NCBI GenBank assembly: GCA_022226935.1
Contig: CP092081.1
Location: 3,385,666 to 3,449,665, forward strand
DNA from: Nitrospira sp.
Lineage (GTDB): Bacteria > Nitrospirota > Nitrospiria > Nitrospirales > Nitrospiraceae
Length of the DNA stretch: 64,000 nt
Direction of reading: 5' to 3'
The translations under genes were made by a program, and so were the position numbers. The notes beneath the pieces were generated by a model, which was not told where the DNA came from, searched no databases, and saw only the letters and a list, made by a program, of their open reading frames with translations. Positions 53,156 through 61,641 of the stretch are shown here, one piece after another; the stretch's first letter is position 1, and every line of letters begins with the position of its first letter.

Positions 53156-54469
53156 ATGGAACAAGACCTGACCGAATCCCCGGCTCCGGAGCTGGAAGCT
53201 CCCATTGAAGTATTGTCTCCTGAAGACTATGTGATGGGTTTGGTAAAGAGCGCCAAAAAGGCGGCGGGTCGGCTCTCGACCCTCTCGGCTGCAGTAAAAA
53301 ATCAAGCGTTGGAGGCCATGGCTGAGGGGCTTGAAGCGCATGAGGCGGAGCTGCTGGCCGAGAACGAAAAGGATCTTGAACAATTCGATGCGACACCGGA
53401 GCGCAAGGCGCTGGGAGACCGGTTGCGACTGACGGCGGAGCGCATTCGCGACATGGCTGCCGGGCTTCGTGATGTCGCTCGCTTGCCGGATCCGCTTGGG
53501 GAAATGCCCAAGATGTGGACGCGGCCGAACGGCATGCAGGTCGGCCGGATGCGGGTCCCGATTGGAGTCATCGGAATCATTTACGAAGCTCGTCCCAATG
53601 TGACGGCCGACTCGGCGGCTCTCTGTCTCAAGTCTGGAAATGTCTGTCTCCTGCGGGGTGGATCGGAAGCGTTGCATTCCAATACGGCGATTGCCAAAGT
53701 CTTGAGCGAGGCAGCCGAGAAGGCCGGCGTGCCCGCCGGCGCGATCACCTTTGTCGATCGCCCGGAGCGTGAAATCGTTCAGTTGTTGTTGAAGCAGGAT
53801 CAGTATATCGACCTCATCATCCCCCGGGGCGGGGATTCCTTGATGAAGACCATCGCCGAACATGCCACGATCCCGGTGCTGAAGCATGACAAGGGCGTCT
53901 GCCACACCTATGTCGATGCCGATGCGGATCCGAAGGTGGCCGAACAGATCTGCATGAATGCCAAGGTTCAGCGCCCCTCCACCTGCAATGCCATGGAAAC
54001 GCTCTTGGTCCATCACAGCATCGCGCGGACTTGGTTGCCGCACCTGATCAAACAGCTCACGGCGGCGAAGGTGGAAGTGCGCGGTTGCGCCAAGACCTGC
54101 CAACTGTGTCCTGAGGTGAAGCCGGCGGTGGAGGATGATTTCGGGCATGAATTTCTTGATCTGATTCTCGCGGTCAAGGTGGTCAAGCACATGGATGAAG
54201 CGCTTGAGCACATTGCCACATTCGGTTCCCGTCATACGGAAGCGATTGTGACCAAGGATTATTCTAGGGCCATGCGATTCTTGCGTGAAGTCGATGCCGG
54301 TGCGGTTTTAGTGAATGCGTCGACCAGGCTCAATGACGGGTACCAGTTCGGCCTCGGAGCAGAAATCGGCATCAGCACATCTCGGCTGCACGCGAGAGGA
54401 CCGATGGGGCTTGAGGAATTGACCTGTTCCAAATTCGTGGTGCTTGGGAGCGGGCAGATCCGCGAATAA
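53156..54469 (+). CDS. proA: Gamma-glutamyl phosphate reductase
   Basis: A 437-aa aldehyde-dehydrogenase-fold enzyme of proline synthesis that reduces gamma-glutamyl phosphate with NADPH to glutamate-5-semialdehyde. The protein has PIGVIGIIYEARPNVTADSA, LIIPRGGDSL and the catalytic-Cys region QRPSTCNAMETLLV. The start at 53156 follows AGGAA; the frame from 53126 has no support. It includes an N-terminal tail about 15 residues longer than usual. It sits between a pseudopilin and an unknown gene. It is a housekeeping gene with no clear link to secretion. Confidence 0.95.
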   Translation: MEQDLTESPAPELEAPIEVLSPEDYVMGLVKSAKKAAGRLSTLSAAVKNQALEAMAEGLEAHEAELLAENEKDLEQFDATPERKALGDRLRLTAERIRDMAAGLRDVARLPDPLGEMPKMWTRPNGMQVGRMRVPIGVIGIIYEARPNVTADSAALCLKSGNVCLLRGGSEALHSNTAIAKVLSEAAEKAGVPAGAITFVDRPEREIVQLLLKQDQYIDLIIPRGGDSLMKTIAEHATIPVLKHDKGVCHTYVDADADPKVAEQICMNAKVQRPSTCNAMETLLVHHSIARTWLPHLIKQLTAAKVEVRGCAKTCQLCPEVKPAVEDDFGHEFLDLILAVKVVKHMDEALEHIATFGSRHTEAIVTKDYSRAMRFLREVDAGAVLVNASTRLNDGYQFGLGAEIGISTSRLHARGPMGLEELTCSKFVVLGSGQIRE

Positions 54470-56248
54470 ATGCCCGTGGATGCCTCGTTACAGGAGATAC
54501 TGAGCCGCCCCGGGACGCTCGCCTTTCCTTCCAATCTTGCTGATGCGCCGCACCTGCCGGCGTCATCAGCGTCGATCCTCCGCCTGCCCACAGGACATCT
54601 CGTCGTCTATGGAAGCCATGGTCGTCGAATATTGGCGACGGATCCTAAGGGGTATCCATTACATGAGTGCGAATGGGAATCGGTCGATGGCCAGCCGCGT
54701 CTCGTTCGAAGCCGCGTGCACCTGGATTGGGGGGCATGGGTTGGACTCATTCCCGGTGGGCTCGTCAATACTATGACCCTGGATTTATCCAGGAAGCCGG
54801 GATGGCAGCGGCTCAGGGCCGACGATCTTCGCGGTATGGCGGCTCAGGCCATGCGGGTTCCGATGGATGAAGTGCGGTTTTTTTACAGCGATCAGGACAT
54901 GACGATTGATGCGAAGGGCAGCGCCACGATCCGGCACCGCAAAGACGCGATCTACCATCTGCCAGACGGAACCTTCGAGACCCAACAATTTATGGCCTGC
55001 ATGGGGGCCATGCATTGGGAAAGCATCGATTTTCTGCCGGTCGTCGAGCTGTTTTTATCACTGCTACCCGGCACTGGCTCCGCCCTCTTTGAATTGATCC
55101 GCGGGCTCTATGACGATCAGAATCGCGGGCAGGCGGTTCCGCGGCCGTTGCGGTATCGTGGTATTCCGACCTATCCGTCCGAAGCGGCGTATCGTCTGTT
55201 CAGCAATTTCTTTTCTCCTCACCTGAAGGATGGCGGTGATCCTTTTCCGGTGTTCATGGATGCGCCGCGATCCCACCTAGTGACATGGACACCCGTCCCG
55301 GATCCACCGAGAAGACATGTCGACCTGTCGCAGAAGGTGTGCGCCACGATTCAAGGCCATCGCATGCTGAAAGCAACCCATTGGGACGATCCGGCAGGGC
55401 TTTCTCATCAGCCCTTCGATCAGAGAGGCGTTGCGCCGTGCCAGCGCGGATTGATGATCCGGCAGGGGCAACTCCTGTTGATCGAGGGAGACACGGCGCG
55501 CGCGATTCCGTTGCCGGACGACTGGGGACGAATCGACGGACCCTCCGCGCCAGGTGTTCCCTTGCCCGCCGTCGAGTGGAGATCGGTGTTCGATGGGAGC
55601 CCCCCGCAGGTCTATCCGGAAGCGGCATTCGGCGCCGTCCTGCTGTATCCCGACGATGAACGGGAAATCGGGGAATTGGCGACTCAACCGTTCGTTGCCG
55701 ACTACCTTCAAGATCTCATCGAGCAAGATCGGCCGTTGTCTGCGAAAGTGTCCCGTGCGGAGCATGTACTGATTTCCGGATTTGATGCGGCAATCACCAC
55801 ATGCGTCGGCAGCGACCGTCCGCGCGCGTATACGGTACGGTATGGCCATGCGGCGTTTGCGCAGCGCCAGGCACAAATGTGGTGGAACCTCCTAGTCCGC
55901 GCACAGCGACTGGAGTGGCTCACCCGAGTACACATGCGCCCTCATGGAATAGAAGGGGAAAGTCCCGAGTCATACGACCTTGCATATGAGTGGTTGCCGT
56001 TCGATCTCTATGACAAGCCGGACGCGATTAGCCGCCGAGTGCAGCATTTGGCCGGTCAACTGTCGCCTGGGGCGGTGGCGTTCATCGTCGGTCCGCCGAC
56101 CGTGGCAGACCGTTGCCGAACGGCCGGAGTGCACTTGCAGGCCATCACGCCAGTGGCCTCGCTTCCTACGTTTCGGATGCATCAAAGTGTGTTGCCTCGC
56201 GCCCGACTCAAGGCGGGCATCATGCTGTACCAGATCGTTCGCGCTTGA
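54470..56248 (+). CDS. Unknown 592-aa protein coupled to proA
   Basis: I do not recognise this protein. It starts on the base right after the proA stop (TAA then ATG), so it is probably translated from the same mRNA. It lacks a signal peptide and transmembrane helices and looks cytoplasmic and globular, with repeated beta-rich segments that each hold a Trp/Arg/His block (HLVVYGSHGRRIL, DWGAWVGLIPGG, MHWESIDFLPVVELFL). The C-terminal third contains WWNLLVRAQRLEWLTRV. It is well conserved in codon use with its neighbours, so it is likely a real gene. Function unknown. Confidence 0.8.
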   Translation: MPVDASLQEILSRPGTLAFPSNLADAPHLPASSASILRLPTGHLVVYGSHGRRILATDPKGYPLHECEWESVDGQPRLVRSRVHLDWGAWVGLIPGGLVNTMTLDLSRKPGWQRLRADDLRGMAAQAMRVPMDEVRFFYSDQDMTIDAKGSATIRHRKDAIYHLPDGTFETQQFMACMGAMHWESIDFLPVVELFLSLLPGTGSALFELIRGLYDDQNRGQAVPRPLRYRGIPTYPSEAAYRLFSNFFSPHLKDGGDPFPVFMDAPRSHLVTWTPVPDPPRRHVDLSQKVCATIQGHRMLKATHWDDPAGLSHQPFDQRGVAPCQRGLMIRQGQLLLIEGDTARAIPLPDDWGRIDGPSAPGVPLPAVEWRSVFDGSPPQVYPEAAFGAVLLYPDDEREIGELATQPFVADYLQDLIEQDRPLSAKVSRAEHVLISGFDAAITTCVGSDRPRAYTVRYGHAAFAQRQAQMWWNLLVRAQRLEWLTRVHMRPHGIEGESPESYDLAYEWLPFDLYDKPDAISRRVQHLAGQLSPGAVAFIVGPPTVADRCRTAGVHLQAITPVASLPTFRMHQSVLPRARLKAGIMLYQIVRA

Positions 56249-56418
56249 ACCGGATGCTTTCTGTCGAGTCATGGATCCGAAGCGAGCCGGCGCGAACGAG
56301 ATGAGGATGACACTAGGGAATACCATTACAGTCTCATAGACGTTCCTGTTACAATTCACGATCGGTCCGCCGGTCAGAGCGCGGCAGCCGGGGCCGATTG
56401 AGAGAAGGAGCACCAAGG

Positions 56419-56937
56419 ATGAGATTTCGAGACTGCATGAACGCTTTCATGAGCGGCCGCGGTGCATCGTCCCGGCATCGTTGCTCGGGTCCTACCGGGA
56501 AGCTGAACTCTAGCGACGGATTTTCGTTCATCGAAGTGATGATCGTTGTCGTGATCCTGGCCATCCTCGCGACGCTCCTGATTCCCAAAGTGATGGGACG
56601 CACGGAAGATGCCAAGCGGGCCGCCGCCAAGGCGCAAATCTCAAACATCGAAAGCGCGCTCCAATTGTACAAGCTTGATAACGGCAATCTGCCGTCGACC
56701 GAGCAGGGCCTGAAGGCGTTGGTTGAACGGCCTGCATCAGGTCCCGCTGCGCCGAATTGGAAGGCGGGTGGGTATCTCCCGAAGGTGCCGGTCGATCCGT
56801 GGGGCACGCCTTACAAATACACGGTGCCTTCGTCGCAAGGTGCCGAATTTGAGATTCTCTCGTTCGGCGCGGACGGCACTCCCGGAGGCGACGGCAAAAA
56901 CGCCGATATCGTCAGTTGGGATCTGGACCGCAACTAG
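56419..56937 (+). CDS. gspG: Major pseudopilin GspG-like
   Basis: A 172-aa prepilin. A 34-residue leader ends at Gly34|Phe35, and Glu39 is at +5 in GFSFIEVMIVVVILAILATL. The body has all the GspG hallmarks: NIESALQLYKLDNGNLPSTEQGLKAL, VPVDPWGTPY and the calcium-loop end FGADGTPGGDGKNADI. GAGAAGGAG at 56402-56409 gives a good ribosome-binding site. It probably forms the bulk of the pseudopilus of the machine encoded 3.4 kb upstream, although proA and the unknown gene lie between. Confidence 0.93.
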   Translation: MRFRDCMNAFMSGRGASSRHRCSGPTGKLNSSDGFSFIEVMIVVVILAILATLLIPKVMGRTEDAKRAAAKAQISNIESALQLYKLDNGNLPSTEQGLKALVERPASGPAAPNWKAGGYLPKVPVDPWGTPYKYTVPSSQGAEFEILSFGADGTPGGDGKNADIVSWDLDRN

Positions 56938-57079
56938 CTTCCGGCGTCAGGACACCTCAACTTCCTCGAAACCCGCAGGATTCTTTCCAATGCACCGGTG
57001 GAGGTGGTTGGTACTGATTTAAGGTCCTGCGTCTCTCGACCGATGAGGAGAAGAGACGAACTCTGCCGGGAGGAGGGCC

Positions 57080-58273
57080 ATGCGACGCGTGTTGTTTGTC
57101 GACGATGCGCCGGAGATTCTCAAACATCTGCAACGGACGTTGGCCCCCATGCAGTCCGAGTGGACGATGGAGTTTTTCTCTTCTGCCAACAGCGCGCTCG
57201 CTGCGATGAGCGAGGCCCCCTGCGACGTCGTGGTTTCAGACATGACGATGCCGGGGATGGACGGCGCCCAATTCCTCACCGAGGTGCGCAAGGTTTCTCC
57301 ACAGACGATCCGCATGATCCTCTCCGGCGATCAGAGTCCCGTGAACTATCTGCGATCGGCCTCTGTGGCGCATCGGTTTTTGCAAAAGCCGGTGGACGTG
57401 GAGACCTTGAAGGCGACCATTGCGCAAGCCGAGGCCTTACGAGTCGTGTTGGCGAATCCTGCGCTCCGGACGTTGGTCAGTGAAATCAAGTCTCTCCCGA
57501 GTCTTCCCTCGATCTATCAGGATTTGATGCAGGCGATGCAGGGGCCGCAAGCGTCGCTGAAGAAAGCGTCCCGCATCGTGACAAAGGATCTCGGCATGGT
57601 CACGAAAATCCTTCAATTGGTCAACTCGGCATTTTTTGGTCTCCGTACCCATGTATCCGATCCCGAGCAAGCGGTGGCGCTCCTGGGGTTTGAGACGATC
57701 AAATCGCTGGTCTTGTCCAGCCAGGTCTTCGCGCAATTTGACCAGGCCCGCTTGCCGGGGTTTTCACTGGAAGCGCTGTGGCGGCATGCCATGCTGACGG
57801 CAACCTGTGCCCGCCGGATAGCCAAAGAGGCCGGGGCAAGCCAACCGGTGATCGACGAAGCCTTTACCGCCGCGTTACTGCATGACGTGGGTGTGCTGGT
57901 GTTGGTGGCGAACAAGCCTGACGACTATGCGCGGGTGCTTGAACTGATGCGTGCGGGGCAGATGCCGGATTGGGCGGCCGAGCGAGAGATATTCGGAGCA
58001 GACCATGCCCATGTGGGCGCCTATTTGCTGGGGATTTGGGGACTCGGCGACGGGATTGTCGAGGCCGTGGCGTTCCATCAACATCCCGTCGACTACAAGG
58101 GGTCCGGTTTTCAGGCCGTGACCGCCGTTCACGTGGCCAATGCGTTCGCCGAGACGCAAACGCGCGCTGATGCCGGCACGAATAATATGCTCAGCTTGGA
58201 TGAGAACTACCTGACGCGTGAAAACCTTCTTGCCTCCATTCCGCAGTGGCGCAAGCTCTGCGCTGCCATCTAA
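57080..58273 (+). CDS. Response regulator with HDOD output domain
   Basis: A 397-aa two-domain regulator. The receiver (residues 1-120) has acidic Asp8-Asp9, phospho-acceptor Asp54 (VVVSDMTMPGMDG) and the Lys in LQKPV. The HDOD domain (about 135-335) carries LPSLPSIYQDL, NSAFFGLRT, ALLHDVGVLVL and FHQHPVDY. HDOD proteins act in signalling of several kinds, including regulation of motility and nucleotide second messengers, but usually lack HD-GYP catalysis. GGGAGGAGGG before the ATG is a strong ribosome-binding site. No histidine kinase is nearby. Target unknown. Confidence 0.9.
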   Translation: MRRVLFVDDAPEILKHLQRTLAPMQSEWTMEFFSSANSALAAMSEAPCDVVVSDMTMPGMDGAQFLTEVRKVSPQTIRMILSGDQSPVNYLRSASVAHRFLQKPVDVETLKATIAQAEALRVVLANPALRTLVSEIKSLPSLPSIYQDLMQAMQGPQASLKKASRIVTKDLGMVTKILQLVNSAFFGLRTHVSDPEQAVALLGFETIKSLVLSSQVFAQFDQARLPGFSLEALWRHAMLTATCARRIAKEAGASQPVIDEAFTAALLHDVGVLVLVANKPDDYARVLELMRAGQMPDWAAEREIFGADHAHVGAYLLGIWGLGDGIVEAVAFHQHPVDYKGSGFQAVTAVHVANAFAETQTRADAGTNNMLSLDENYLTRENLLASIPQWRKLCAAI

Positions 58274-58332
58274 TCCTTCTTCGGCTTGACCCTCACTCGT
58301 ATCCCGCAGTACAACCACATTCTCGGTAATTC

Positions 58333-59688
58333 ATGATGTGGCGAGGCGGCATGATCCAACGCCAGAGAGCAAGCGCTCTTCATCTCACCATGGGCTTGAC
58401 CCATGCGCTGATGCTGTTCTGCGCCACGCTGAGCCAGGCCGGCACGATCATGGTCGATCTCGGTGTTGAACAGGGACCGATGAATCATCGGGCTAACGGG
58501 TATCTGGTGAGCATCGAGCCCGATGAGCCGAGCATGGAATTCATCCTTCCGTTGAAACCGACCAGTTTTCGAGGGAATGCCGGGTACGTCTTCAAGAATT
58601 ACGATCGGCTCAAGCAGGCCGGAGTGACGGAGTTTCAGCTGACCCTTGGACTGGTGTTCAAGGATCTTCCGCTCCAAATTTTCGATATCAATCAGATAGG
58701 ACAAGAGGGAACGTATGAGCCATGGTTGGCGCATGTGGACCGGATCATCGATCAGGTGGCGGATCGTCAGTTGGCGGTTCTGTGGGATATCTACAATGAA
58801 CCGGATTTAGCCACGTTGCCCATCAATGAGAACGAACGTCTGAAAGAAGGGTGGCGGCTGGCCTACCGGCGCATCAAACACCGGATTCCTGGCGCGCAGG
58901 TCGTAGGGCCCAGTATCAGCCGGTACCGATTGCTGAAGCCTTTTCTCGAATGGAGTCAGGAGCACAACGTGTTTCCCGACGTCGTGGCGTATCATGAATA
59001 TGACGATCCGTCGAATGTTCCCGCGCTGGTGGAAGACTTGCGAAGTTACCTCAAGGAACGAGGTCTCGCCAGGCCGATTTCTGTGAATGAAATTCTAGGG
59101 CAGGAGACGTGGACGCTCGCAGGATATACCGTGGGCGTCATTGCGGCGTACGAGCGAGCGAATATCATGAGCGCGATGAGATCCTGTTGGCCGGATCCGC
59201 AAGACATGAGCCGCGATAGAGTCGAGAATACCTGTGATAACCCCACGCTGGACGGTCTGCTCTATGTCGATCGGCAGTCGAAGCGGCCGGGATGGCACAT
59301 TTACAAAGCCTATGCGGAGATGGAAGGTGTGCGACTCTACACGATGACCGACAGTCCAAAACTGCATGCTCTCGCATCGCTCGACAAGGCATCCGGCACC
59401 CTGCAGTTGTTATTGGGCAAGTACGAGGACTATTCGACTGCGGACACGACCGTGGTCCTCAAAAATGCCTCCCGCGCATTCTCAGTGGGGCAGGGAAAGC
59501 GCCTCCATCTCTGTGCTGAGCAGATTCCTGATACGGGGTCAGGCCCGCTCGCCTCGACGGTTGTCACGCTGGATCGTACGTTGCCGCTTGAGGACAAGGA
59601 TATCTCATTCACCTTGCCTCAGTTTTACCATTCTGACGCCTACCGGGTTAGGATATCCCCTGGATTTGGGTGCAACTCCCGCGACTAG
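58333..59688 (+). CDS. Secreted GH39-like glycoside hydrolase
   Basis: A 451-aa secreted TIM-barrel glycosidase. The signal peptide spans about residues 1-36 (LTHALMLFCATLSQAG); ATG codons at 58333, 58336 and 58351 are all possible. Catalytic acid/base candidate Glu156 lies in DIYNEPDLA and nucleophile candidate Glu253 in VNEIL, the clan GH-A spacing. A C-terminal beta domain (about 350-445) follows. It resembles GH39/GH51-type enzymes acting on beta-linked sugars. It may trim the exported polysaccharide or feed on other glycans. It lies between a regulator and unrelated genes and probably has its own transcript. Confidence 0.78.
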   Translation: MMWRGGMIQRQRASALHLTMGLTHALMLFCATLSQAGTIMVDLGVEQGPMNHRANGYLVSIEPDEPSMEFILPLKPTSFRGNAGYVFKNYDRLKQAGVTEFQLTLGLVFKDLPLQIFDINQIGQEGTYEPWLAHVDRIIDQVADRQLAVLWDIYNEPDLATLPINENERLKEGWRLAYRRIKHRIPGAQVVGPSISRYRLLKPFLEWSQEHNVFPDVVAYHEYDDPSNVPALVEDLRSYLKERGLARPISVNEILGQETWTLAGYTVGVIAAYERANIMSAMRSCWPDPQDMSRDRVENTCDNPTLDGLLYVDRQSKRPGWHIYKAYAEMEGVRLYTMTDSPKLHALASLDKASGTLQLLLGKYEDYSTADTTVVLKNASRAFSVGQGKRLHLCAEQIPDTGSGPLASTVVTLDRTLPLEDKDISFTLPQFYHSDAYRVRISPGFGCNSRD

Positions 59689-59861
59689 TAAATCCATCGC
59701 TTCTTTTCATCAGGCTGGAATTGAAGCGCACTCCCCGAACGATGCCCGCCGCCTTCCGAATGAATCGCGATAGAGGCGGCAAGCTGGAGTACATGTGCCC
59801 ATTTGGCCTGCAGAGAGGCCTGTTGTTTCAACGCTTCCAGGGCTTGTCTTGGAGCTGCCAT
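59685..59861 (-). other. Short minus-strand open frame, 58 codons, unproven
   Basis: A minus-strand frame with ATG at 59861 and stop at 59685-59687, overlapping the stop of the glycoside hydrolase gene tail-to-tail. The product is protein-like (ALEALKQQASLQAKWAHVLQ) with a helical N-terminal half. No good ribosome-binding site precedes it. I do not recognise it. It might be a small gene or a remnant. It is the only coding-like signal found in 59689-60196. Confidence 0.2.
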
Positions 59862-60196
59862 TGAGCGTCAGTTAAGCCGGCCCGGCGTTCTCACGGCAGC
59901 CGTTCTGTGCAGGAGGCGCTCAGTCGCTTCCCCGGAATCCAACAGGCTCTCGGGGCGAAGATCGGAGGGGCGCCTCACGTGCCGTGTGCGTCCATAGACC
60001 AATCTCTGGATCGCTCGGCTACGTCCTTCCCCCTCGTTCGAGCAGCCCCTTCCCCAACCTGAACAATTGTCGCCTTACTGCAGTCCGCTCTACGCTGCCT
60101 CTGGTCACAGATGATGACGTGCGCTTGAATGCCGCATTGATGCGTACCGATCTACGAGTCGACACCACAACCAGCGAAGGAGGGGTATCCCTGACC
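59862..60196 (+). other. Intergenic region with no recognised gene
   Basis: Between the glycoside hydrolase and the Yip1-like gene. Several open frames exist but none has good starts or recognisable products; the frame of the Yip1-like gene runs back to 59984 without homologous content. A strong AAGGAGGGG at 60177-60185 marks the start of that gene. I see no tRNA or terminator. Confidence 0.4.
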
Positions 60197-60937
60197 ATGC
60201 AAGACCAGTCTCCAGTCTGCGACAAGAAGCCAATCGGTCAGGGATCTAGCCCCTTGCCGACAATTCAAAAGGCCGAGCGGTCTTTGTTTCTTCGCGTAGC
60301 GACCCTATTCGTAAGACCGTCACACTTCTTTTCCTCCATCGACGATCTCGCTCGGCCGCTTCTCTTGCTCGTGACGACGCTTTGCGTAGGTGTCGCTTCA
60401 ATGGTGGATCGAATTGAACAGCACATTCTCCGCGCGGAAATGGGGCAGGGGGTCTCCGGATGGTCGGAGCTGAGTCCGTGGCTCCTCCATTCATGGAGCA
60501 CGCTCTGGATCGCGCTTCTCCTGTTTGGGGCGCTGAATGTGCCTCTGTTTTGGTATCTGGGGGGTTGGTGGTATCGCCTTCGTCTCAAGTGGTCCGGCGC
60601 CACGGCGTTGGATTCACTCCGGCCACGTCTGCTGTTCATCTATTCGTCGCTGGTGTATGCCCTCCCGGTCGTCCTCGTTCTGATAGGCGAAACTCTCCTG
60701 TTTCCCAATTACCGCCTGGCGAGAGACGCGGAGGGGAGTTGGACGCTCATCTTCGTATTGCTCTCGTTCTGGTCGGTGGTCGTGAGCTACTGTGGCGCAA
60801 CCCGGACTTTCGCCCTTGTGCGGCGAAAGGCGTTGCTCTGGTTTCTCCTCCTTCCCTGGACTCTGTATGCGGTAGAGTTGGGCCTGTGGATATGGTTGTT
60901 CGACGCGTTTAATGCCGCCATGACAGAAACCGTCTGA
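60197..60937 (+). CDS. Yip1-like multi-pass membrane protein
   Basis: A 246-aa inner-membrane protein. A polar N-terminal tail of about 30 residues precedes FVRPSHFFSSIDDLARPL, the start of a Yip1/DUF-type membrane domain, and five hydrophobic segments (about residues 56-72, 95-120, 140-165, 183-203, 215-235). AAGGAGGGG at 60177-60185 favours the ATG at 60197, though spacing (11 nt) is a bit wide. Function unknown; bacterial Yip1 relatives have no assigned role. The gene stands alone. Confidence 0.68.
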   Translation: MQDQSPVCDKKPIGQGSSPLPTIQKAERSLFLRVATLFVRPSHFFSSIDDLARPLLLLVTTLCVGVASMVDRIEQHILRAEMGQGVSGWSELSPWLLHSWSTLWIALLLFGALNVPLFWYLGGWWYRLRLKWSGATALDSLRPRLLFIYSSLVYALPVVLVLIGETLLFPNYRLARDAEGSWTLIFVLLSFWSVVVSYCGATRTFALVRRKALLWFLLLPWTLYAVELGLWIWLFDAFNAAMTETV

Positions 60938-61588
60938 GCAGAGGTCTGGTAAGTCGTGGTCGCCGGGCAGCTCAAAGGAGCGAGCGTTACAGTTGTCTCA
61001 TATGTGCACACCAGCGAAGAATTCCCACCTCTATAGTCCGTATGTATCACGAATGGGTTCTGAGTCCGGCATTGTTGATCAGGAAGAGGGGCGTCACTCC
61101 TCTCCATATCCGACATCCCCCACTCTAACCAACTCATCCCTCGCCAAGGGCACGAAATTCATATCCACGGCGCTCCCAGGCCGGCAAAAAACGTCTGCCC
61201 TCAGTGGGTTTCCGGTCTTCCTACTGCCGCAGCCACCGGGTGGAGTCGTCGCTTCACCATAGAATACAGTAGCCAAACGGGTTTGTGACGACCAACCAGC
61301 CCGCACGCTTCAGAGACACTCAGATCCGCCGATAGCCAACGTCTTTCGCGCATGCTCCCGTTCGGAATGCGATGGCGATGTGCGCGTTGTTTCTACTTGC
61401 GAGCTGTGAGTCCTAGGCCGGCCTGACCAAACTGGATCTCACGACAGATCCCGGCGAAATTCACCTCAAAGATCGCGTTGAACCGCTTCGACGGAGGGGC
61501 CACTGCGAGAGGTCCCTTGTGTTTCAGAACGGATCAGGAGAATGAACATGCAAGATTGCTCAAGCCATACGTCTTAGGAGTAGAGAGC
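60938..61588 (+). other. Long region without a convincing gene
   Basis: About 650 bp. Only weak frames are present. One (+ strand, ATG 61372) reads as a lipoprotein signal (MAMCALFLLASC) but hits TAG at 61414; the same frame is then open to 61543 and could be an interrupted lipoprotein gene. A minus-strand frame at 61094-61306 has protein-like composition but no support. The 3' part should hold the promoter of the NRPS gene. No repeats or tRNA seen. Confidence 0.4.
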
Positions 61589-61636
61589 ATGCGCAACGAA
61601 GAAAATCTGCTGACAAGTCATTTTACGGTGTGGTGA
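61589..61636 (+). promoter_or_regulatory. Candidate 15-codon leader ORF before the lipopeptide synthetase
   Basis: AGGAG at 61576-61580 lies 8 nt before an ATG at 61589, and the frame ends with TGA at 61634-61636, encoding 15 residues (MRNEENLLTSHFTVW). The synthetase's ATG at 61642 follows after 5 bases, in another frame, and has only a weak ribosome-binding site of its own. Translation of the short frame would place terminating ribosomes right at the big gene's start, so this may be a coupling or leader peptide. Confidence 0.45.
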
Positions 61637-61641
61637 CAGCG

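Noticed and set aside
53087-54235. 382-codon minus-strand open frame overlapping proA
   Set aside because: Shadow of a highly conserved enzyme gene; the product has no recognisable domain and reflects codon bias on the opposite strand.
60993-61262. 89-codon + strand frame in the long gap before the NRPS
   Set aside because: No ribosome-binding site, low-complexity Ser/Pro content and no motif; treated as non-coding.
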